A stretch of 64,000 nt of DNA, from contig OZ244832.1 of NCBI GenBank assembly GCA_965220485.1, positions 3,286,001 through 3,350,000 of the forward strand. Direction: 5' to 3'. The first letter of the stretch is position 1; each line of letters starts with the position of its first letter. Shown one piece after another: positions 8,422-16,003 of this stretch. The notes beneath the pieces were generated by a model. The model did not search any database. It had not been told where the DNA came from and saw nothing but the letters and a program-made list of their open reading frames with translations. A program made the translations under genes and the position numbers. The stretch is from Aldehydirespirator sp965220485 (GTDB lineage: Bacteria > Actinomycetota > Acidimicrobiia > Acidimicrobiales > Aldehydirespiratoraceae).

Positions 8422-8750
8422 CGCGGATTGCCTATGGTTGTGGACTCCAGCGGTTGCGGTGGTCGATGAGTCTGGCTGTGATGATCAAAGCGACGGTGAG
8501 GGCGAGTTGGGCTGGCGGTGATGCGTGCGGCGGTCGGTGTTGCGGCGCAGTTGCCCGAAGCTAGAGAGCCAGGAGTTGGTTCTCTCGACGCACCGGCACC
8601 CAGGGCCCCACCGCGGCCTACACCGCATCCACCGTCTCGGCATCCAAAGTGCACATGCAGTAGCTGACCTCCACGGGCGTCTCGTTGACAAGGACACCCG
8701 ACATTCCACTCGGGCCAACCAAACGACCCGCGAATGGTCAAGTCCACGCG
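8422..8750 (-). mobile_element. IS5-type transposase remnant
   Basis: On the minus strand this region encodes CRCVERTNSWLSSFGQLRRN-TDRR, the typical C-terminal motif of IS5-family DDE transposases. A frame change then reads on as LALTVALIITARLIDHRNRW, the usual hydrophobic tail. Upstream in-frame continuity is lost and only the last quarter of a transposase is present. It lies at the break point of the truncated oxidoreductase. No clear terminal inverted repeat could be assigned. This fills most of the gene-free stretch before the J-domain gene. Confidence 0.7.
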
Positions 8751-8788
8751 ACTTCTAAGATAGCGAAGGGGATGGAGGCACCAGAGTC

Positions 8789-9694
8789 GTGAGCTACTAC
8801 AGGATTCTCGGCGTTTCGGAGAACGCCTCAGACTCAGACATCACCAGGGCCTACCGCAGTCTGATCAAGAAGCTGCATCCCGGCACCAACCCGGGCGACC
8901 CGGCCGCTGAGGAACTCTTCAAGGAGCACTTCAAAGAGGTGGTACTGGCCTACGACGTGCTCAGCGACGCCTCCAAGCGCAAGGCCTACGATGAAGCTCG
9001 CGGGCCCCGAGCCCGAGCTCCCGCAAGCTGGCAGCGATGGGCCGAGGAGCAGCAGCCACCGCCGCGACGCTCATCGACGAATGGCCCGAGTGACCGCCGA
9101 GCCTCGCAAGGCCGCGACCGAACTGCGCCGGATGAGCCGCCCGACCGCGGGCAGCGACAGCGCCCCGGGCCCGAGCCGGAGCGGCAACCACCACTGCGGC
9201 ACTCATCGACGGGTGGCCACGGCAGAACGCGGCCCGCCCGGCAGCGCCTCGAGCCGGAGCCGGAGCGGCGGCATCGCGGGCGGCTGGGCACGGCGCTGGT
9301 GTGGCTTCTACTGGTGGTCAGCGTCGGCGTCGCCGGCGCCCTGCTGGCCCTGGCTGCTCCCACGAGTTGGTCCGCCTTCTTTGCATCGCTCGCCTTCGGC
9401 ATCCTATGCGGCGGCACAGTTTGGCTGTGGAGCGCCGCCGAGACGACCGCCGAGAAAGGCCGCTACCGGACCGCCGTGGCCCTCATGGTCCTCCACGCAC
9501 TCCTCTTGGCGGGCCTGTTGCCCGTCACCGCGATCGGGCTTGTGTACGCCGTCGGGCTGGAGCTGAGCCCGACCGCCGAGAAAGTCCTGGGGGCCGTGGG
9601 ATCGGCGCTGGCGCTGGCATGGGGGTGGCTCAGCCTGGCCATACTGAAGAACGACTACCGAGACTCGGAGTCCGGCCCAGAGAATGGAGAATGA
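8789..9694 (+). CDS. Membrane J-domain protein with altered HPD motif
   Basis: GTG 8789 follows GGGGATGGAGG. Residues 1-71 form a DnaJ J-domain: YYRILGVSENASDSDITRAY, then the loop, then VLAYDVLSDASKRKAYDEAR. The loop that normally carries His-Pro-Asp reads His30-Pro31-Gly32. The HPD Asp is needed to stimulate Hsp70 in known J-proteins, so activity may be lost or changed. A long, charged, low-complexity linker (about 75-165) with repeated RPGPEPER-like segments follows, then about four membrane segments. There are no zinc-finger or C-terminal DnaJ domains. The role is unknown; it may tether a client or a chaperone at the membrane. Confidence 0.8.
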   Translation: MSYYRILGVSENASDSDITRAYRSLIKKLHPGTNPGDPAAEELFKEHFKEVVLAYDVLSDASKRKAYDEARGPRARAPASWQRWAEEQQPPPRRSSTNGPSDRRASQGRDRTAPDEPPDRGQRQRPGPEPERQPPLRHSSTGGHGRTRPARQRLEPEPERRHRGRLGTALVWLLLVVSVGVAGALLALAAPTSWSAFFASLAFGILCGGTVWLWSAAETTAEKGRYRTAVALMVLHALLLAGLLPVTAIGLVYAVGLELSPTAEKVLGAVGSALALAWGWLSLAILKNDYRDSESGPENGE

Positions 9695-9705
9695 ACCGTG
9701 TCCGA

Positions 9706-9984
9706 TGACCTCGGGCCCGGCTGAAGACCTGGGCATTCACCTGTCCGAAGTCTGCGGCCGCACCATTACCATCGAGATGCTGGCCTTCCACATCTGCGGC
9801 GTGGCCATGCTCTAGAACTCAGAGAATGCGGCCTGCGACATTCGCCCCGCGATGCACGATCGCCACCGCTACATCGCCAGCACTGTCGACGAGTCGTCAC
9901 TGATCACCGGACCGCGCGTCTGCCTCTCACTTCCTCAGCCTCTCACTCGGGTCCCTAGCTCCTGAAAATCCGGCGGGAGGGGAC
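9706..9984 (+). other. Gene-free stretch with a possible decayed reading frame
   Basis: From ATG 9706 (MTSGPAEDLG) the frame looks protein-like and continues past an in-frame TAG at about 9815 as NSENAACDIRPAMHDRHRYI. That could be the remains of a gene, but I recognise no family. The rest of the stretch shows nothing clear. Confidence 0.25.
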
Positions 9985-10647
9985 GTGAGGCCGGGGGGCG
10001 GCAGCGGAGACGACCGCATGTGCTTGCAGTCAAGGATCGTGCTGGCGACCGTGGTGGCCGTCGTGGTGGTGCTGTGGTGATGTCCGGACTCGGTGCGATC
10101 GAGGTCCCCAACCTTTTTCGGACACCGATGCCACCAGGCTGGTGGTGAGTGACGAGTCCGACAACTGCCGGGAGGCCGGTCAGGACTGGAGATAGGGGTG
10201 CGACGCCGTCACCGACATCTCCACCATCACCGTGTGGCGGGTTGGCCACCTGATCCTCATGGCCGAATTGGCGTTGGTCGAGGCCCCTGATCTCGGATCC
10301 GAAATGGAATGTACGGTCGACTTATACGCGGAGACGCAGAACAGTTTCACCGATGCCGGCATCATCTGCCGGCTGTCGAGTGCTGTGGACGGGGCGAGCT
10401 CCGGGCCGAGGCGGTCGCCTCTGCGGTGGAGTTCCGGTTCTCCGCCGAGCGGTTGGGCCGCGATGCCTGCGACGGTTGGCTGGACGGCTCAGCGGCTCGG
10501 TTCGCCATCGATGTCACCGGCCAGCCCGTAGATGAGGAAGTCCGGCTGGTCGGCTCGGTCATGTTGGAGTATCTCGCCGACCCGGACCATCGCGGCTCCG
10601 CGGACAACTTCCTGATCTCCACGACGCTGGCCGACCTGTCCCGCTGA
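9985..10647 (+). pseudogene. Decayed paralog of the 7220-7885 membrane protein
   Basis: The region aligns over its whole length with the gene at 7220-7885, from VRPGGGSGDDR to TTLADLSR. It has at least three frameshifts: a lost G at CTGTGGTGATG, a lost base at CTTTTTCGGACACC, and one in GTGGACGGGGCGAGC. It also has an in-frame stop (GACTGGAGATAGGGG, where the intact copy has GGCGAG). Several lesions of different kinds make sequencing error unlikely. It marks the second copy of a duplicated block. Confidence 0.88.
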
Positions 10648-10762
10648 ACGGGTCCTGCTCCATCAGCGGCCGGTTGCGATGGCGATCAAGACGAGCTTCG
10701 AGCGGAGCGCATGCAGCCTCCGGACGGTTGCTACGATGCCCGCACATGAGTGACCGAGACGG

Positions 10763-11899
10763 GTGAGGCCGTATGTCCGATCAAGGCGACCGAAGCCGCT
10801 CCACTTGCCTTCGTTGTCCATCGACGGCTTTCGCGGCATCGACCACCTGAAGATCAACCGACTCGGTCGGGTGACGCTCCTTGCGGGCCGTAACGGCGTA
10901 GGCAAGACGACCGTCCTCGACGCGATCCGGGTCTTCTCTGACAGAGGCCACTTTCTGTCGCTCAGAGGGATGCTCGCGAGGAGTGAAGAAGTCGCGCAGT
11001 CGAATGACGATTCCAACGTTGAAGAAGGTCTAGACTTTGAGGCGTTATTCTATGGTAGGGAGGCGGTACTAGGTAGCAAGTTCTTGATTGGTTCTAACGG
11101 AGAGAACGATCTTCGACTCTGTGTTGAGATCTCAAATGTTGATGATCAGACTCAAAGACAATTGCCAGGACTTCGTCGAACTGTATCGATGTCTGACGGC
11201 CCAGCCTTGAGGGTATCTCTAGGTAGCTTTGAAGAGTACTTGCCCGTGTTTGACCCTGAATTTGATGCTCGCCATATACGTTGGGCCGACAGACAAAGAG
11301 TCCGTGGACCTCGGGAAGACGCGAGACCGAAGGCCATGAATTGTCATTCCATCGGGCCGGGATTGCTCAATAATGAGGACTTGGATACTCTCTGGGGTGA
11401 AGTCGCACTTACTCCGAGTGAGTCGCTAGCGCTTGATGCCCTTAGGCTTGGGTCTACCTTCGGTATTGACGGTGTAGCAGTTGTACCTGGAGCTAGGTCT
11501 TATGACCGTCGAGTGGTCGTAAGGATGAATACAGGTCATCGAGTTCCTTTACGAAGTCTTGGCGATGGCGCAACGCGATTGTTCAGTGTAGCGGTGGCAC
11601 TTGCGAATGCTGCCGATGGCTTCCTTCTTATCGATGAGGCGGAGAACGGTATTCATCACGAGCTGCAACCAGCGTTCTGGAGACTGGTGTTTAGGGCGTC
11701 TCAGGAGCACAACGTGCAGGTTGTTGCAACAACCCACAGTTGGGACTGCATCGCTGGGTTCAGTGCGGCTGCGAGCGCGAACGAGTCTGTGGAAGGGGTA
11801 ACTGTTCGCCTAGAACGCACGGACGGCGGCTTGCGAGCGGTGGAGTACTCTGAACGAGAACTCGAGATAGCTGCTGCTCAGAGGATTGAAGTCAGGTAG
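10763..11899 (+). CDS. OLD/RecF-like AAA ATPase, probable defence component
   Basis: The 378-residue protein has the SMC/ABC-like ATPase layout of the AAA_15/AAA_21 group. An N-terminal strand SIDGFRGIDHLKINRLG is followed by Walker A GRNGVGKTT (42-50). An SLGDGATRL signature-like segment (265-273), Walker B FLLIDEAENG (287-296) and a TTHS switch (323-326) follow. The start (GTG 10763) is uncertain; an ATG at 10746 is out of frame. From about 10950 the base composition and codon use drop clearly in GC compared with the neighbours, a sign of transfer. The next gene is a TOPRIM-like DUF3226 protein. Such ATPase/TOPRIM pairs resemble OLD and PARIS defence systems, so a role in phage defence is inferred, not shown. 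Confidence 0.85.
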   Translation: MRPYVRSRRPKPLHLPSLSIDGFRGIDHLKINRLGRVTLLAGRNGVGKTTVLDAIRVFSDRGHFLSLRGMLARSEEVAQSNDDSNVEEGLDFEALFYGREAVLGSKFLIGSNGENDLRLCVEISNVDDQTQRQLPGLRRTVSMSDGPALRVSLGSFEEYLPVFDPEFDARHIRWADRQRVRGPREDARPKAMNCHSIGPGLLNNEDLDTLWGEVALTPSESLALDALRLGSTFGIDGVAVVPGARSYDRRVVVRMNTGHRVPLRSLGDGATRLFSVAVALANAADGFLLIDEAENGIHHELQPAFWRLVFRASQEHNVQVVATTHSWDCIAGFSAAASANESVEGVTVRLERTDGGLRAVEYSERELEIAAAQRIEVR

Positions 11900-11906
11900 C
11901 GCCGAC

Positions 11907-12521
11907 GTGGCCTCCCCGAGCGCGACTGCCAGAAAAGTACTGCTTGTCGAAGGATCCAGCGATGAACATGTCATTGAGCACTTGTGTCGTCAGATTGACC
12001 CATAGCCGGAGGTCAAAATCAAGGCCTGTGGCAACCTCACCGAGTTGTTGAAGAGCATCCCAGTAGAAATCAAGGTATCTGGCAGAGCGGTTGTCGGTGT
12101 CCTAGCAGATGCAAATGCAGATGTGCGTGATCGCTGGCAGGAAGTCTCGCAAGCGTTCCAAGACGCGAACATCTTACTGCCGAGTGCGCCGGTTTCGGAT
12201 GGAGCGATAGTTCAGGGCAGTCCTAGAGTTGGTGTCTGGCTGATGCCTGACAATGCGCGTCAAGGTGAGCTGGAGGACTTCCTAATCGATCTGATTCCTG
12301 CCGACGATGAGGTCTGGCACCATGCTCAAGAATACATTGGGAACATCCCAGAGGACATTCGACCAAGAAAGCGAAGCAAGGCGGTGGTCCATGCGTGGCT
12401 CGCCGGCAAGCCGACACTGCTTCCACCAGGTATTGCGATCGACAAGAGCGAAGACTACTTTGACACAGATGTTCCTCTAGCACAGAGTCTCAAGCGCTGG
12501 CTCAATGGACTCTTTGGGTGA
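11907..12521 (+). pseudogene. DUF3226 (TOPRIM-like) partner of the ATPase, interrupted by a stop
   Basis: Reading from GTG 11907, the frame has the TOPRIM start RKVLLVEGSSDEHVIEHL with Glu15, then an in-frame TAG at 12003. It then runs open to 12521, with the second acidic motif VLADANAD and the family segment VGVWLMPDN-GELEDFL. Without the TAG the protein would be 204 residues, normal for DUF3226, and a single C-to-T change (CAG to TAG) would explain it. Either the gene is dead, or only the part after 12045 is made, which lacks the first TOPRIM motif. GC is low, like the ATPase gene eight bases upstream. Confidence 0.8.
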
Positions 12522-12524
12522 GGC

Positions 12525-12629
12525 TAGGAGACTGCTGAGTAATGCCGATTTCGGCCAACCCACAAGCCTCTGACCTGGGGTTTTATGATCACGAAACTAG
12601 CAATTTGTGACTTACTCAGCAGTCTCCTA
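12525..12629 (+). mobile_element. TA-bounded palindrome-ended element A, copy 1
   Basis: A 101-bp body lies between two TA dinucleotides. Its ends are perfect inverted repeats, GGAGACTGCTGAGTAA and TTACTCAGCAGTCTCC. Inside are GCCGA-TT-TCGGC and the motif CTGACCTGGGGTTTT, which is shared with element B. It has no coding capacity. TA flanks and short inverted ends are typical of Tc1/mariner-IS630-type MITEs (inference). It starts three bases after the DUF3226 stop and lies between convergent genes, where its hairpins could also end transcription. Confidence 0.85.
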
Positions 12630-12732
12630 GGTGGCTGGTGTTAAATGGCAATTTGCCACAATTCGCAAGTCGCTGACCTGGGGTTTTGTTACCGCAAAAC
12701 CCCCATTTCGGGAGTTTGGCACCAGCCACCTA
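12628..12732 (+). mobile_element. TA-bounded palindrome-ended element B, copy 1
   Basis: Element B shares its left TA with element A. The body is 101 bp with inverted ends GGTGGCTGGTG and CACCAGCCACC. Inside are TGGCAA-T-TTGCCA, CTGACCTGGGGTTTT, and a GTTTTG/CAAAAC stem. The layout matches element A (end repeat, hairpin, shared motif, hairpins, end repeat) although the end sequences differ. Confidence 0.85.
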
Positions 12733-12772
12733 GGGTCCATACTTTCTTGGAGTCGGTAAGTCTACGGTGTAA

Positions 12773-13771
12773 TCAGGCTAGTGAGTGTGTCTCGCCGGTG
12801 GCGATGGAGACCACCTCGGTCAGCAGCTCCCGGTTGGCGGCCGGACCGGGCGAGATGATGTTCACGAAGAAGGCGTCGAGACTATGCGCGCCGATCAGGT
12901 GCTCCAGCTGGCTGCGGCACTCCGCGGGTGTGCCCGCGATCTGGTACTCGGCCACCAGCTCGTCGGTGACGAGCTGGCCCACGGCTCCGGGGCCGCCTTC
13001 AGTGAAGGCCTGCTTCAGGCCGGCTATCTCGGCTTCGCTGAGGCCGAGGTTCTTGAGGATCCGGGGCGGGCTGTCCATGATGGCGTAGCCGTAGAGGTGC
13101 TTGGCCTCCTCGATCATCTCGGGTTTGTATGCCAGCCGGTCGAGGTAGACGCGGGTCAGCGGGGAACCGGCCGGGGATTCTTGGCGGGCCTGATCGGCCA
13201 GGCCGAAGGCGTCGCCGAGATCGGACTTGACCATCAGCACCAGGCCGTCGGCGTGGGCGCCGGCCAGGGCCAGCATCTTCTCGCCGCGGGCCGCGACCCA
13301 GATCGGGATCGAGTGAGTGCCGGTGGTGAGCTGGGCACCCTCCAGCGAGAGTCTCCGTCCCTGCCAGGTGACCGGCTCGCCCCGCCACAGCAACCTCAGT
13401 GCTTCGATCGTGTCGGTCATCACCGCCAGGGGAGCAGAGCGCTCGATCCCCATGGGATGCAGCACCATGGTGCCACCGGCCACCAGAGTCGCGAAGGCCC
13501 GGGCCCCGCTCATCTCGTCGACGGTGGCTATGGCAGCCGCAGTGGCGGCCGGATGGCGGGTGTAAGGGTTGGTGACCGCCCCGAGTCGGATGGTGCTGGT
13601 GGCCCGGGCCGCCGCACCGAGCACGGAGTAGACGTCGAGCATCAGGCCCTCGTCGGCCACCATGCAGTACGAGTAGCCCAACTCCTCGGCGGTCACGATG
13701 GTGTCGATCAGTTCGGCCGAGCCCATCGTCGGGACGATCTGCAGACCGAGCGCGATACGGCCATCTGTCAT
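12773..13771 (-). CDS. F420-dependent LLM oxidoreductase, Mer-like
   Basis: The 332-residue protein belongs to the luciferase-like monooxygenase superfamily. The N-terminal half (LGLQIVPTMGSAELIDTIVT, RLGAVTNPYTRHPA, DEMSGARA) and the C-terminal LKNLGLSEAEIAGL and VTDELVAEYQIAGTP segments resemble methylene-tetrahydromethanopterin reductase (Mer) from methanogens. Mer uses F420H2 to reduce methylene-H4MPT. The match is by memory of the family, and other F420 oxidoreductases share the fold. A cyclohydrolase of the same pathway lies 1.2 kb away on the same strand, which supports a C1 role. A truncated duplicate is at 8046-8421. Confidence 0.8.
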   Translation of the reverse strand: MTDGRIALGLQIVPTMGSAELIDTIVTAEELGYSYCMVADEGLMLDVYSVLGAAARATSTIRLGAVTNPYTRHPAATAAAIATVDEMSGARAFATLVAGGTMVLHPMGIERSAPLAVMTDTIEALRLLWRGEPVTWQGRRLSLEGAQLTTGTHSIPIWVAARGEKMLALAGAHADGLVLMVKSDLGDAFGLADQARQESPAGSPLTRVYLDRLAYKPEMIEEAKHLYGYAIMDSPPRILKNLGLSEAEIAGLKQAFTEGGPGAVGQLVTDELVAEYQIAGTPAECRSQLEHLIGAHSLDAFFVNIISPGPAANRELLTEVVSIATGETHSLA

Positions 13772-13805
13772 GTCCGCACATCCGGTGGGGAGTCACTCGG
13801 GGCCG

Positions 13806-14528
13806 TCACGGTTCGGGCTCGACCCAGGGATCGTGGACGGGCCTGATGACGACCGGTCCGATGTCGATCCGACGGTCGGTGCCCACCAGGTCCGCCACCA
13901 GCTCTCCCACCCCGGCTGCGGGCATCATGCGCGCTCGCACGCGCTCGGGGGCTTTGCCATCCCAGAGCTCGGTGTCGATCTGGGCGGGGGACAGCGTGAT
14001 CACCCTGATGCCGTGGTCCCGTCCTTCCAGCCGCAGCACCTCGCCGAGTGCGTTGAGCCCTCCCTTGGACGCGGCATAGGCCGCGTTGCCCTCGAAGGGC
14101 TGCACCGCGGCGATGCTGCTGATCAGCACGATCTGGCCGCCGGAGTCGCTCAGTGCCTCCCAACCGGCCCTAGTGAGGGCCATGACCGCACTCAGATTGA
14201 TGTCCAGAACCGAGTTCCAATGGTCGGCGGTCACATCGGGAGCGGCCGCCTTGTCGAAGGTGCCGGCACTGTGCACAATCACGTCGATCCGGCCATGGGC
14301 GGCCAGCGACTCTTCGATGACCCGCTCGGGCTCCCCCGGCTCGGTCAGGTCGGCCGCCGCCGCCGCCGACGGCGTGCTCAGCCCCGTGGCCGCGGCCTGC
14401 AACCGATCCTCTCGCCGCCCGACGAGCACGCAACGCGTGCCTCGCTCCGACATCGCGACGGCGCAGGCCAGACCGACACCGGATCCGCCGCCTGTCACGA
14501 CCGCGACCGGAGTGGATTGACCGGTCAC
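13806..14528 (-). CDS. Short-chain dehydrogenase/reductase
   Basis: GTG 14528 is preceded by CAGGAGTAA and lies eight bases after the upstream stop. The 240-residue protein has a Rossmann motif TGGGSGVG (12-19), a Ser in LISSIAA and the catalytic YAASK. The usual NNAG motif is replaced by HSAGT. It is a classical SDR that interconverts an alcohol and a ketone with NAD(P)H; the substrate is unknown. It is followed by the Mer-like gene on the same strand, so the two may share a transcript. Confidence 0.88.
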   Translation of the reverse strand: MTGQSTPVAVVTGGGSGVGLACAVAMSERGTRCVLVGRREDRLQAAATGLSTPSAAAAADLTEPGEPERVIEESLAAHGRIDVIVHSAGTFDKAAAPDVTADHWNSVLDINLSAVMALTRAGWEALSDSGGQIVLISSIAAVQPFEGNAAYAASKGGLNALGEVLRLEGRDHGIRVITLSPAQIDTELWDGKAPERVRARMMPAAGVGELVADLVGTDRRIDIGPVVIRPVHDPWVEPEP

Positions 14529-14535
14529 CTAGGGC

Positions 14536-14889
14536 TTACTCCTGGGCCGAGTCGGGGATCCCGATCCCGAGGAACCCTTCGATGCGGGCCAGACGCTGAC
14601 CGTTCTCGGACACTTCGGCCCGCAGCACGCCCATCTCGGCCCGCAGCTCGCCCATCTCGGTCCGCACCCCGCCGATTTCGGCCCGTAACTCGCTGCGCAG
14701 GCTGTCGGTGGTCTGTTGCTGGTTCCAGATGATGGCGAGCACGCCCAGAATGACTGCGACCAACTGCGCGATAGGAATGAGCTGAGGCCAGCGCTGCAAA
14801 GCGACGCTCGGCCCCGGCACTGCGGCCGTCGGATCGGCCGCGGTCGCCGGGCCCGCCCCTTGGACGCTGAGCACTTCCGACCCGGCCAT
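14536..14889 (-). CDS. Small membrane-anchored coiled-coil protein
   Basis: The 117-residue protein has a Pro/Ala-rich start, one membrane segment (about 38-54, LIPIAQLVAVILGVLAI), and a heptad-like tail. In the tail the seven-residue unit ELRAEMG recurs with small changes (RAEIGGV, RTEMGEL, RAEMGVL, RAEVSEN). The repeats predict a coiled coil. There is no known family. It precedes the SDR by eight bases on the same strand. The function is unknown. Confidence 0.65.
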   Translation of the reverse strand: MAGSEVLSVQGAGPATAADPTAAVPGPSVALQRWPQLIPIAQLVAVILGVLAIIWNQQQTTDSLRSELRAEIGGVRTEMGELRAEMGVLRAEVSENGQRLARIEGFLGIGIPDSAQE

Positions 14890-14965
14890 TAGGCCAGCGT
14901 ACTATGCCCTGTCGTTCAGTGCAACGCCATTTCATGATATATCTTCACACATCATGAGACTCGGG

Positions 14966-15925
14966 CTAGCCGAAGAAGGAGGCGGTGAGCACCTCGTAGT
15001 TGATGAACCCGGCGCTGAAGGTCCGGCCGCTGGCCAGGTTGGTCAGGTGGATCTCGGCCGGGGAGTGCAGCTCGATGGGTATCTCGTAGAAGTCCCGGCC
15101 GGCGTCCTCGTAGATCTCGATGAACGGACGGCCGTAGGCGGAGCTGGCGGCCGACACCACTCGCTCGACAACGTCGGCGCACTGGTCGTCGTCGGCTTCG
15201 ACGGTCACGTTGGAGATCCCGCCATAGAGCAGGCTGTCGTTGATACGGCCCATCGACACCAAGTCGTCATCCACCAGGGGCGGCACCACCCCCAAGCCGT
15301 ACGCGTAGCGCAGACTCCGCAGGTCCATGCCCTCCTCGGCCAGCCGGTGAATCGACTGCTCCACGATTCGGGCCGCCACCTGCACCGCGGTCACCAGGCT
15401 GCGGTTGGGCGCGAACAACACATACAGGTCGCCGGGACTGATCCGGCACGCCGAGGCGATCATGTCGGCCATGGCCACTGGGATCGGCTCCGAGGCCTGG
15501 ATGGCCACCACGGCCTCGTAGTGGGCGTCGCGATAGTCGATCCACTCGAAGTAGTGGTCGAGGCTGTCGCGGTTCAGGGCCCGGCCCGGTCCGGCCAGGA
15601 TGGCGGCGTGCTCGGTGCCGGGGGCCTGGAGGCGCCATCCCGCGATCTGCGATGCCACGCAGGCCTCGATGGGGTGGTCGATCATCACCCGCACCGCGGT
15701 GAGCATGCGACCGTTGAGGTCGAAGGGCTCGTAGCTGACGATGCCGAGGCCGCCCAGGCTGGCCAGGGTGTAGAGCTGAGCAGCCCGCCAGCCTCCCTTT
15801 GCCTCGAGTCCCATGTCGATGACGGTGGTGCCGTTGTCGAGCCGGTCGACGATCACGTCCAGCGCATCGGCCTCGTCCAGGATTAGCCGCACCGTCTTCA
15901 TCGCTTCACGGTTGACGCTGATCAT
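14966..15925 (-). CDS. mch: Methenyltetrahydromethanopterin cyclohydrolase
   Basis: The chosen ATG follows a strong GAGGAGAG motif (MISVNREAM). The 319-residue protein matches Mch along its length: N-terminal SVNREAMKTV, GTTVIDMGLEAKGGW, LASLGGLGIVSY, DHPIEACVASQIAGW, AILAGPGRALNRD, VLFAPNRSLVTAVQVAARIVE in pieces, SMGRINDSLLYGG, and YGRPFIEIYEDAG-FYEIP. Mch interconverts methenyl- and formyl-tetrahydromethanopterin in C1 metabolism of methanogens and methylotrophs. It is uncommon in Actinobacteria. The nearby Mer-like F420 enzyme is consistent with an H4MPT pathway; the other genes of that pathway are not in the window. Confidence 0.88.
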   Translation of the reverse strand: MISVNREAMKTVRLILDEADALDVIVDRLDNGTTVIDMGLEAKGGWRAAQLYTLASLGGLGIVSYEPFDLNGRMLTAVRVMIDHPIEACVASQIAGWRLQAPGTEHAAILAGPGRALNRDSLDHYFEWIDYRDAHYEAVVAIQASEPIPVAMADMIASACRISPGDLYVLFAPNRSLVTAVQVAARIVEQSIHRLAEEGMDLRSLRYAYGLGVVPPLVDDDLVSMGRINDSLLYGGISNVTVEADDDQCADVVERVVSAASSAYGRPFIEIYEDAGRDFYEIPIELHSPAEIHLTNLASGRTFSAGFINYEVLTASFFG

Positions 15926-16003
15926 CTCTCTCCTCGCGGGCATTCTGGGCGCGGTTGTGCGCCCATACGGCCGATTTCTGCACACAGAACACCCGGAGCC
16001 ATG

